A stretch of 64,000 nt of DNA from Cyanophora paradoxa. Taxonomy: Eukaryota > Glaucocystophyceae > Cyanophorales > Cyanophoraceae. The notes under the pieces are model-generated. The model was not told the DNA's origin. It was given only the letters and a program-made list of their open reading frames with translations, and made no database searches. Where the stretch lies: contig QPMI01000210.1 of assembly GCA_004431415.1 (NCBI GenBank), forward strand, positions 85,173 through 149,172, in the 5' to 3' direction. Every line of letters starts with the position of its first letter. The stretch's first letter is position 1. Below are positions 30,395-39,525 of the stretch, one piece after another. Both the position numbers and the translations under genes were made by a program.

Positions 30395-32114
30395 TCAGGG
30401 GAAGGGGGCGCGGGGGGCGAGGAGGGGCACGAAGCCGCAGGCGGGGCACTCGGAGGCGGGGCCCTCGCGCTCGAACATGCAGCTCGGGCACGCCAGCCCC
30501 AGCCCCCCGCCCGCCCCCGCCGCCCCCACCGCCAGCGCTCCACCCGGCCGCCGGCCGGCGAGCTGGGGGGTGGCAGGGTCCATTCAGCTGTCTGCGCGGG
30601 GACGTGTGGGGGGCGTGCGGGCGGACCTGGGAGGGGGGGTCGTGGCCGGGGCCGCCGCCGCCGTCGTCGTCGTCTTCCGAGAGGTCGATCACCGCCGGCG
30701 CCCCAGCCGCCGCCCCCGCCCGGCCTGCCGCGGGGGGGCCCGGCCCCCGCGGCCGGCGGGGGCCCGCCGCCCCGCGGCCGCACCGCCTCGCACATCTGCG
30801 GCGGGCCGGGCGTCGCGGGCGCCCCGGGCGTCTGGGACGGGGCGGGGGCGGGCGGGCGCGCCTCGCAGTAGTCGCTCCGCCCCTCGTTTGCGTACGTGCA
30901 GGAAGGGCAGTCCCACTTGGGCCGCTCCGACGGCGACGGCGAGCGCGAGCGGCCCCGCGGCACTGCAGCGCGGCGGCGCGGGGCCGGCGTGGGCGCGAGG
31001 CGGCGCTGGCGGCGCTGGCGGCGAGCCGAGGCGCGCACGCGGCGGGCGGTCGTAGGACGGTGCGCTCGAGCTGCCGCCGCTTCCGCTGCCACTGCCGCTG
31101 GGCCCCGCCTGTGGCCCGTTGGCGCCGCGCCACTGCGGCGCCGGCCCTGCGCGCCTCCGTCGGGAAGACGGGCTGCGGGGAGGGCGTGGGGGACGGCACG
31201 GGGCGCACGGTTGGACTGCCCGCCGGCGCGGTCCCTCCGCATGCCCTTCGTGATGTGCTCGTCGAGCCAGTGGACCTGCGCGGCAGCGCGCGGTGAGGGC
31301 GCCGGCAGCCGGCGGGGGCGGGGGCGGGGGCGGGGGGGGCGTGCCTCGGAGACGAAGGACTGGAGGGTGCTGGAGACGGTGTTGTTGCGGAAGCCGAGGA
31401 GGACGGTGGTCTTGCCCAGGTCCGACGCCACCGTCACCGCGTCCTCGAAGTCCACGTCCCCCGTCAGCAGAGCGACCTCGTCCGCCTTCCCCTGGAAGCA
31501 CGCCTTCACCAGCGCCACCGCGATCCTGCCCGCGCACCCCCGCCCCGCTCGGAGGCTACCGGCGGTCGGGCCGGCGGCGAGCGGGGCGGGCGCAGCGCAC
31601 CCGACGTCGACGCCGGCCTGCTCCTGCCCCTGCGTCTGCTGCTTGCAGTGGCGGCAGAAGACGCTCTTCGCTTTCATCCGGTGCCGGCTGACTCGGAACT
31701 GCGGCCCATCCGGCGGCGCGCGGGAGAGCAGGTTTTCGAACTAGGTTGGAGGCGTGAGCGGCGGCGGGTTGCCCGCGCCGGCGTGGAGAGGAAGGCCCGC
31801 ACCCTCCTGAAATTTTCTTTTGCGTCAGGCCTATCCGGCGACGCAGTGAAGTACAGGCGCTCGTAGAAGCTCCCCTTGCACAGGTGCTCGAGCAGCTTGC
31901 GGAAGGCTATCCAGTCGAACTGCGCGACGGATCAGGGCATAGGGATGATCGTTCGCATCTCGCAGCAAACCTCCTCGCGCGGGATCTTGTAGTGCCGTTC
32001 GAGGCACTGTTCGAGGTACGCGCCGTCGATTATGAGCAGGCGCTTCTTTGATCCTGACGCGGCTGCTGCAGCCGCAGGCGCCGGCGAAACGTGGGCTGCC
32101 GGTGCCCCCTGCAT
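30395..32114 (-). CDS. NYN-domain nuclease-like protein with RanBP2 zinc fingers
   Basis: ATG at 32114 (MQGAPAAHVSPAPAAAA). A NYN (PIN-like) domain is spread over several exons: KKRLLIIDGAYLEQCLERHY, FDWIAFRKLLEHLCKG, QEQAGVDV, IAVALVKACFQGKADEVALL and TGDVDFEDAVTVASDLG. The three acidic positions of the fold (IIDG, GVDV, GDVDF) are present, so RNase activity is plausible. An inserted CRHC pair lies before GVDV. After a Ser/Arg-rich linker comes a RanBP2-type zinc finger, WDCPSCTYANEGRSDYCE continued by MCEAVRP in the next exon. A second, CPSCMFEREGPASECPACG, is at the end (stop at 30395). Such fingers bind single-stranded RNA or ubiquitin. Probable role: RNA processing or decay. Long poly-Arg/Pro frames here are intron artefacts. 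Confidence 0.75.
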
Positions 32115-32367
32115 CGCTCCGGGCCCATCGCCCCACGCCTGAGCATGAGTTCAGCAAGCGGGCCGGCCCTCGCGCGCTCCAGCGGCAGCGCGCACCTCCG
32201 CCATGTCCAGACTCTAGCGCTGTTCCTGTCGATCGTTCGCGCAGTTGGAGTTGCTGAAGTGGCTGAACTTCAGCTGCTGAACTACAGCTGACCGCTGCTC
32301 AGCGGCTGCTCAGCCGCTGCTCAGCGGCTGCTGCGGGCGCGGGGTACAAGTGCCCGAAAAACTTTCG

Positions 32368-34962
32368 ATGCGGGCGTTCCAGCGGCTCGCGCGGGCTGCT
32401 GGCGCGTCGCTGGCGTCCGCCACGACCGTGCGGCGGGTCGGCGCCGTCGCCGGGGCCGCTGCCGTCGCGGCCGGCGCGTGGGCGGCTTCCGACGGCTGGA
32501 TCGCCCTGCCGTGGCCGGTCCGCGCCGCCTCTCTGCCGCCGCCTCGAAGAGAGATCGCGGGCTGACGTGCGGGTGTCGCGCAGGTCGCCGTCACGTACGC
32601 AGAGGCCAAGAGTGCGCCGCGCCGGGCTTGACACCGCCGCGGCGGGGCCCCTAAGCGCGCCGCGTGCAGGGGCTCCGCGGCACGTGAGTGCGGCGGCGGT
32701 GAAGGAGCTGCAGCAGCTGCTCGGGGACCGCCTGTCGCTGGACGAGGGCGAGCGGGAGCACCACGGGAAGGACGTCTCCTGGTGCGGCGCCCCGCGCGGC
32801 GCGGCGCCGGCGCCGCGCCGACGGAGCTCGGCGCGACAGGCACGAGGGCCACCCGCCGCACGCGGTGGCGTACCCGCGGACGACGGAGGAGGTGAGCGGG
32901 ATCGTGAAGATCTGCTCGAAGCACGGTGTGCCGATCATCCCCTACGGCTCCGGCACCTCCCTCGAGGGCCACACCACCGCCCTCGTCGGCGGTGCGCCCC
33001 GCGCCCTCCACCCGCGCAGCCCCCGCCTCGCTCAAACCTTGCGCGACGGCGGGCAGGGCTGTGCGTGGACATGTCGGGGATGAACAAGGTGCTGGCCGTC
33101 AACGTGGACGACCAGGACTGCGTCGTCGAGGCGCGCCTTTCTTTTCCACGCGACTCGGTCGACTGCTCAAATTTGACGCGCGGGGCGCGGCAGGCGGGGG
33201 TGCCCTGGCAGGACCTCAACGAGCACCTCGCCCCCTACGGCCTCTTCTTCCCCATGGCCCGCCCGCCCACCCGCCCCCTTCCTCTCGCCCCCGCCACGCG
33301 GCTCAGGCCCCCGCAGGACCCCGGGCCGAACGCCTCCATCGGCGGCATGGTGCCGGCCCGCCAGCCCCGCCCCGCCCCGCGGGGCCGAGCGTGGCCGGCG
33401 GGCCGCAGGTGGGGACGAGCTGCAGCGGCCCCAACGCGGTGCGCTACGGCACGATGAAGGCCAACGTCCTCGGCCTCAAGGCGCGCCTCTGCGCACCCCG
33501 GCTCCGCGCTCGTGTACCCCGCCGCCTGACGCCCGGGCGGCGGGCGCCCCGGCAGGTCGTGCTCCCCTCGGGCGACGTCATCAAGGCGCGGCGCACTCCC
33601 CCTCCCCATCAGACGGCGCTCCGCTCATGGAACGCCCCTCACCCCCCTCCCCCCAGACGGCGAACCGGGCGCGGAAGAGCTCGGCGGGGTACGACCTGAC
33701 GCGGCTGTTCGTGGGGTCGGAGGGGACGCTGGGCCTGGTGACGGAGGCGACGCTGAAGCTGCAGCGGGTGCCGGCCGCCTCGAGCGTTGCCGTCTGCGAC
33801 TTCCCCTCCGTGGAGGCCGCCTCGCGCGCCGTCATCGCCCTCTTCAAGCGCGGCGTCGTCGTCGGCAAGGCCCGCCCCCGCCCCGCCCCCGCCCCACCCC
33901 CGCCCCGGCCCGCGGCGCCGGTGACGGGGCGGCAGGTGGAGCTGCTGGACGCGCCGATGGTCAAGGCCATCAACCTCCACGCCGGCTTCTCCTTCCCCCG
34001 CCCGCCCCCGGCCCCGCCCCGGCCCCGCCCGCCCCCGCCCCCCTGACGCCCACGGCGGGCCTCGCAGAGCGGCCGCACATCTTCTTCGAGTTCACGGGGA
34101 CGCCGGCGACGGTGGAGGAGTCGGCGGCGATCACGCGGGGCATCGCGGGGGAGCACGGCGGCGGCGCCTTCGCGTACGCCACCGACCCCGAGGAGAAGAG
34201 GCGCCTCTGGAGGGCCCGCAAGGAGGCCTTCTGGGCCGCCGGCACCCTCCGCCCGGGCTCCCAGGCGAGCGAGCGAGCCGGCGGGGGCCCCTCGCGCCCC
34301 CCCCGGGGCGCCGCGCGCTGAGGGGCCCGCAGGTGTGGACGACGGACGTGTGCGTGCCGGTGTCGCGCCTCGCCGACTGCATCCACGAGACGGCCGAGGA
34401 CCTCGCCCGCTCCTCCCTCATCGCCCCCCTCGTCGGCCCGCCCCGCCCCGCCCCGCCCCGGCCCCTCCTCGTCGCCCCCGGCGACATCCTCTCGCGACGC
34501 GCAGGGCACGTGGGGGACGGCAACTTCCACCTCCTCGTCCTCCTCGACCCCGAGTGCGCTGCGGGGGCCCGGGGCGCCTCCCCGCCCCCTCCGCCCCGCC
34601 CCGCCTCACCCGCCCCAGGAACCCCGCCGAGCTCGCCGAGGCCCGCCGCATCAACGGGCGTCTCATCCGCAGGTCCCCTCCCCCGCCCCGGCTCTCCAAT
34701 CCCCTGCTCCTCTGAGCGGCGGGGCCGCGCAGGGCGATCGCGATGGACGGGACGTGCACGGGCGAGCACGGCATCGGCATCGGCAAGATGGTGCCGCCGC
34801 CCCCCACGGCGCCCGCCGCCGCCCCCGCGGCTCATCCCCCGCTGGCAGGAGTTCCTGGCTGAGGAGCTGGGGCCCGGGGCCGTGGATCTCATGCGCACGA
34901 TCAAGCGCGCCGTGGACCCCAAGGGCATCATGAACCCCGGCAAGATCTTCACCGACAACTGA
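32368..34962 (+). CDS. LDHD: D-lactate dehydrogenase (cytochrome), mitochondrial
   Basis: FAD enzyme oxidising D-lactate (from methylglyoxal detoxification) and feeding electrons to cytochrome c. ATG 32368 begins a mitochondrial presequence (MRAFQRLARAAGASLASATT). Later exons give AVKELQQLLGDRLSLDEGER, GVPIIPYGSGTSLEGHTTAL (FAD-binding), VLAVNVDDQDCVVEA, DPGPNASIGGM, GTSCSGPNAVRYGTMKANVL, ARKSSAGYDLTRLFVGSEGT, ERPHIFFEFTGTPATVEE, VWTTDVCVPVSRLADCI, GHVGDGNFHLLVLLDP (catalytic HVGDGNFH), DGTCTGEHGIGIGK and the end DPKGIMNPGKIFTDN at 34962. All FAD-oxidase/VAO-type landmarks are intact. Its start is 253 bases from the divergent NYN gene. Confidence 0.92.
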
Positions 34963-35397
34963 GCGTCCCGCCCCAGCCCCCGGCCCCCCGCCCGTTCCTC
35001 TGAGCTAGCATCCCGGCCCACCGCGTGTCGCCCAGCCGCTAGGGAAGGAGGGAATCCAGCAGCGGGTCGGAAAACGGATCCCGGTCGCCCGCCCGCGGGG
35101 GCTGCCGAGGCGGAAACCGGCCCAGACCGCAGAGCTAGAGGCCAGCGTGCCGTTCGTCCCGTCCAGATCGCCGCCCGGTACTGCTGCTTAGAGCCGGCTG
35201 GGGCTAGCGATATCGATAGCGAGCGAACTGCAGCGGGACTCGAGCGGCGTCATGCGTTCAGATCAGAAGGTAGTACACGACATGCCGACGAGTTGGGGAC
35301 ATGTGCAACGATGGGTTTGAACGAGCAGGCGGGCAGAACGCTGCTGTGGGCAGGCGATCCCAACCGAGCTCCAGCGCTCGTCGAGCGGGCTGGAAGC
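34963..35397. other. Convergent intergenic region, nothing seen
   Basis: 435 bases between the 3' ends of the D-lactate dehydrogenase and uS14 genes. No repeat or frame of note. Confidence 0.4.
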
Positions 35398-35743
35398 TTA
35401 GCGGTACTGCGAGAAGGATCCCATATATGCGTCAGCAAAGCGCAAGGGCTTGAGGGCTCCTGCGCCTGCCCACCTTGATGAAGCCGATGTTCGCGGAGTG
35501 GTCGCGGAAGCAGCGGCGGCACATCATCAGGCCGTACTTGCGGATCAGGCCGTGGTGGTTGTTGCACACACGGCTGCCCCGCAGCGCGTCAGCGGAGCCA
35601 AGATACGCGATCGCACGCCACAGCTCCCTCACCACTGGCGGGAGCCAGCGCCGTACTTCTTCGGGTGCGAGTTCCAAATCGCCTGCGCCCCGCGGTCAGA
35701 GCGCCCGGAGGGGCGGGGCCGCCGAGCGTGCCTGGTGGCCCAT
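35398..35743 (-). CDS. RPS29: Cytosolic 40S ribosomal protein uS14 (S29)
   Basis: Small-subunit protein with a zinc knuckle that binds 18S rRNA. Four exons give exactly 56 residues, the family length: 35743-35732 (MGHQ, only 12 bases), 35682-35633 ([16 protein letters not shown] plus two bases), 35573-35474 ([19 protein letters not shown] through GFIK) and 35406-35398 (YR and stop, 9 bases). The Cx2C...Cx2C knuckle is CRVC and CRRC. The first intron starts with GC and the other two with GT. The very short end exons explain why a simple frame search misses the gene. Confidence 0.95.
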
Positions 35744-35974
35744 GTTGTTGCAGAGTACCCGTGCCGGGCCGGGTACGGCGGTACGCGCGGGTTAGTGCCT
35801 GAAGCCGTTGCAGGGGTACAAGCTCACGATTTTCGTGCCTTTCTTTTTGCTTTCAGCCATTCCCAACCGCTCCCAAACGCCCGAACACACCGCGGTGAGC
35901 GCATCTGCCGCGGTGACGCGCCCCCCGCGGCCCGGCAGCCAGCGCCGCCGGCTGGCAAAGCAGCAACAGCAGCA

Positions 35975-37060
35975 ATGTTCTTATTCGAGTGCGGCGGGTG
36001 CGGAGCCGCCGCAGCCGCCCCGGAGGATCCAGCCAGCTGCAGCCCGGCGAGCCCTCTCTCGCTGCCATCCGATCTAATCGTTTCCGTCCTCGAGTTACTG
36101 GGCGCCGTGGACCTTTTCCGCGCAGGACAGGTGAGCTTGCATGACGTACGCCTGATATGTATCCACGTCCGCTTGTTCCTGCCACTGCCGGACGAGAACG
36201 CGTACGGCGGGAACAGCCAGTTCTAGTTCTCCGCCGCGCCGCGGCGCCGTCGCTCCGTCCGATTAAGAATTGTCTGTATGCAGGTCTGCCGCGAGTTCCG
36301 TTCGGCGGCGCAAAATCCGCGGCTGTGGAGGACCGCCCGTGTCTCCAGCAAACTGCCGCAGGACCTGTACAGGGCGAACGTGGCGACTCTGCAGATCAGC
36401 TCTCTCGTCCCTCTGTGCGTTTTGCAGCGGGCCGCCTCCTGGAGGAATCGGGAGGCGCTCTGGCTACTTGGGCGGATGCACTTGATCGGCTCCCCCATGA
36501 TGGCTCTGCTGCCTGACGAGGCGCACGGCATGTCCCTTCTCCTTGAGGCGGTGAGTCTCCTCCTGAGGAGGTGAGCGGCGTGCTCTCCGTGACACTCCCG
36601 GCCCGCCTGCGCAGGCGCAGATGGGACACGCGCAGGCCCAGTACGAACTCGCGCTCGCCCACGCCCGCCGCGGCGACGACCGCAGCTACATCTACTGTAC
36701 GCTTACTCTTTTATGCCATTTCCTTCGAATTCTCTTCAGCTCACCCTCTGTCTCAAGGGACTCAACGGGCGGCGAACCAGGGGCACTCGCTGGCGCAGAT
36801 CGCGCTCGGACTCGCATTCGCCTGCGGGCGGCGCGGCCTGCCCCAAGACCTCGCCGCGTTCCAGAAGTGGCGCCTGTGCGCGCTGCCCTCGCCCTTGCCC
36901 TCGAGCTCCGAGGCCGCGGGCTGAGCTGCCCCCGCGCAGGCTCTCGGGGTGCACGCAGGAGTACCACGTGAACCCGAACATGACCGAGGAGCAGGCGCGG
37001 GAGGGCGCACGGCAGGCCGCCCTCTGGCGGCCCGCCGTCGAGCTCGAGCGCGAGGACTAG
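35975..37060 (+). CDS. F-box protein with Sel1-like repeats
   Basis: ATG 35975 (MFLFECGGCGAAAAAPED). The F-box is SLPSDLIVSVLELLGAVDLF, continued after an intron by VCREFRSAAQNPRLWRTARV. Then come a helical exon with WRNREALWLLGRMHLIGS and Sel1/TPR-like repeats: MGHAQAQYELALAHARRG, AANQGHSLAQIALGLAFACG with GLPQDLAAFQKW. It ends ALWRPAVELERED at 37060. Five introns; the last uses a GC donor (AAGTG|GCGCCT). Likely an SCF ubiquitin-ligase adaptor. The start is about 230 bases from the divergent uS14 gene. Confidence 0.75.
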
Positions 37061-37249
37061 CAACAGCGCGGCATGTCGGACGATTGCTTTACAGACGCGT
37101 ACCGTAGTACTCTTCGGATTCGCATTTCAAGTTTAGATCAAACTAGCTCGGAGCTGATTAAATGAGTAGCTCGGGTGAAAATTCATGTACAGTTGTCGCC
37201 AGCGGGGGATCAGAATCGATATCGTTTCCACTAGAACCAACGTTGACTG

Positions 37250-37411
37250 CTCGAACCTATGTGAGCGTCAGCGTAGCATAGGGCAGTGTATGGCTGCCAA
37301 ATAAAGGCAGCCTTGCTTACGCACATATGTACAAGGGGCGCACTTACAAGTTATAAGTGCGCCCCTGGGGTACAAGCCTCAGTCTTGCTTCGCAGCCAAG
37401 GCCTCTAAGCT
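37250..37411 (+). repeat. A1, left split direct repeat
   Basis: 162 bases, identical to 39296-39457. Contains a small hairpin (GGCTGCC / GGCAGCC around an AAATAAA loop holding an AATAAA signal) and a long stem GGGGCGCACTTA / TAAGTGCGCCCC. Confidence 0.92.
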
Positions 37412-37417
37412 GAGGTC

Positions 37418-38455
37418 ATGGCTCGCTCGCGGAGGAGCCCATCGTGGGCCCCTCTGTTCGTAGTCGTCTTGACCATCATTCTGCTCGTCGCCTGTGCCGA
37501 GGCGGCGCAGAAACGCAAGTCAACGGCCACTGGTGCGCGCAAGTCGGCCAAACCCAAGACGGCGACGACCCCCGCGCCCCAGGCCCGGAGGTCGTCATCT
37601 CGTCTTCAAGCTCCGGCCAACGACAGTGCGGAGGAGGAGCAGCCTGCACCTCCGCCGACGCGATCTCGCAAAGGCAAGGAGAAAGCCGTGTCGCCGGATC
37701 CGGACCAGCAGCAGTCCGACCCAGAAGATGAACCTGAGGACGACGTTGCCGTTAGACTGGCACAGCGTGAGCAGTTCGGTGGCGCCTACGACGAGGAAGA
37801 GCAAGTGGCTGCGCGCAACTTTCCGAACTTGGCGCAAGTGGATCCGGGCGCGGCTGGCCCGTCAACCGGCTTCACCCGTCACCTTCAAGGCCCTTATGCT
37901 GTACCCGCTGGCAACTCGACTGCCCCAACGTCGACCAAACCGGCAGCGGGTGCGCTTCCGCCAGCGTGGGCTGAGCTACTTCAGCGTGGGATAGATAGCG
38001 CGGTCATCAAGCTTCAAGAGCAGCAGCAGCAGCAGCTCGGCGAGCAGCAGAAAGACAACCATGAGGCTATGCAGCTCAAAAACCCGTGGCTTCGTGAGCT
38101 TGCCCTGCAGCTATCGCAGCTTAAGTTTCAGCTCAAGAGATGCTCTTCGTGCACTGCGTGCTACGATCACGTAAAGCAGAGCCTCAAAATCCTCGACGAG
38201 CTCCGGAAGCGGATCGACATTCGCGACAAGGGCGGCGACAAGCTTGCCGAGCGGCTGGCAGGTGTGCCAGAGGAGTATCGGGGCACGGCTGCGGCGCTGG
38301 CGCACGCGCTCAACATTGCTGGCCCGGAGGCCGCCGGCGGGCGCCCGTATGTGCAGCACGCCAACCCGCGCCCCAGCACCAGGGCCGCGATCGCCCGCCG
38401 TCGCAGCGCAACAGCGGGATGTGTTTCCGCTGCAACAAGCCCGGGCATGTCGTGA
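37418..38455 (+). CDS. Gag-like protein of the retrotransposon
   Basis: ATG 37418, 345 residues to a stop at 38455. The N-terminus is a hydrophobic, signal-peptide-like segment (WAPLFVVVLTIILLVACAEA) after MARSRRSPS, unusual for a Gag. Then a Lys/Pro/Ser-rich disordered region, a Gln-rich helix (LQEQQQQQLGEQQ) and a helical CCHC-free core follow. The expected zinc knuckle CFRCNKPGHVVKDC is present at about 38420-38465 but in the -1 frame, which stays open to 38598. Either the gene is frame-broken in this copy or a programmed -1 shift joins the knuckle. The knuckle identifies the product as nucleic-acid binding. Confidence 0.75.
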   Translation: MARSRRSPSWAPLFVVVLTIILLVACAEAAQKRKSTATGARKSAKPKTATTPAPQARRSSSRLQAPANDSAEEEQPAPPPTRSRKGKEKAVSPDPDQQQSDPEDEPEDDVAVRLAQREQFGGAYDEEEQVAARNFPNLAQVDPGAAGPSTGFTRHLQGPYAVPAGNSTAPTSTKPAAGALPPAWAELLQRGIDSAVIKLQEQQQQQLGEQQKDNHEAMQLKNPWLRELALQLSQLKFQLKRCSSCTACYDHVKQSLKILDELRKRIDIRDKGGDKLAERLAGVPEEYRGTAAALAHALNIAGPEAAGGRPYVQHANPRPSTRAAIARRRSATAGCVSAATSPGMS

Positions 38456-38598
38456 AGGATTGCCCGAACGAGCCGCGCCCCGGCTGGCGCGACCCCCCAA
38501 GTAGACGTGCGCGCCCTTGTGTGGACGCGCAGTTTTCGTTTCGCATTTCGCTAGATACTAGTGTTTCGGTGTGTTCTTGCAAGCATAAGTATTGCTAG
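38419..38598 (+). CDS. Zinc-knuckle segment of gag in shifted frame
   Basis: Frame -1 relative to the gag start. It encodes CFRCNKPGHVVKDC (CX2CX4HX4C) followed by a Pro/Arg-rich tail and a stop at 38598. This frame has no start of its own that makes sense; it is best read as the 3' part of gag. Confidence 0.6.
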   Translation: MCFRCNKPGHVVKDCPNEPRPGWRDPPSRRARPCVDAQFSFRISLDTSVSVCSCKHKYC

Positions 38599-39235
38599 CA
38601 TATGCAAGTGCAGTCTTCAGAAGATCTAGAGTGTGCGTGTATGCTTCCCTAAACATGCAATACATGTATTATGCTTCCATTTCATGTGATGGTGTACATG
38701 TGGCCGGGTGCGGCATTGTGGCCGGGTGCGGCATAGTCATTACCAGCCGTGGTGGCGCCGGCGTGCTGTGGCTTTATGCATTGGTCCTGTGTGCATTTGC
38801 ATGTGTTAACACTGTGAAGTGTGACTGTGATTGTAGTCTACTTTTCTTTTCAATGCTAGTGGCATATATTGCCGTCTGGATGACTCCAACCTGGCAGAGC
38901 CCCAGCTGACTCCCGGCAACTGACCTGTTTCCAGCACAGGTCAGGAGTGCTGCTGGCTGTCGAGCTCCTGGCCCCTCCGGCCTTCCCGTGTGTCGCTATC
39001 GCATACTGGGCGCTCTGAAATTAACCTAGTGCATTTTGCAGGTGAGGAGTACACAAGGGTACGAAGATTCCATGATGCCAACTGTTCCCGCTGATATCGC
39101 AGGTTGGCGCATTCATCCAGAAAGTCCATGCCTGTGCAAATGTGTTGTGGCACTGTGGGTGCATTGTGGCACTGTGTGTGCATGTGAGCTCAAGACTTGA
39201 ACCAACAAGCACATTGACACGCTCACTCTTATATT

Positions 39236-39297
39236 CTTCATGACAAGACATGTTGTGCTTAGCTTGCTGTAAGCAAGGCTGCCGTGGCAGCCATACT
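39236..39297 (+). repeat. B1, internal split direct repeat
   Basis: 62 bases identical to 43056-43117. It shares its last two bases (CT) with the start of A2. It contains GTAAGCAAGGCTGCC, the exact inverse complement of a segment of the A repeats. Confidence 0.92.
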
Positions 39298-39457
39298 CGA
39301 ACCTATGTGAGCGTCAGCGTAGCATAGGGCAGTGTATGGCTGCCAAATAAAGGCAGCCTTGCTTACGCACATATGTACAAGGGGCGCACTTACAAGTTAT
39401 AAGTGCGCCCCTGGGGTACAAGCCTCAGTCTTGCTTCGCAGCCAAGGCCTCTAAGCT
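39296..39457 (+). repeat. A2, internal split direct repeat
   Basis: Perfect copy of A1, directly fused to B1. It lies just before the RT gene and may hold its promoter, as A1 may for gag. Confidence 0.92.
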
Positions 39458-39525
39458 TCTTCCCGTTCGCGTGTCACCATCTTCAAGCCAGCGGCTGCAT
39501 GGACCATCAGCTGTAGCAGTGCTAG

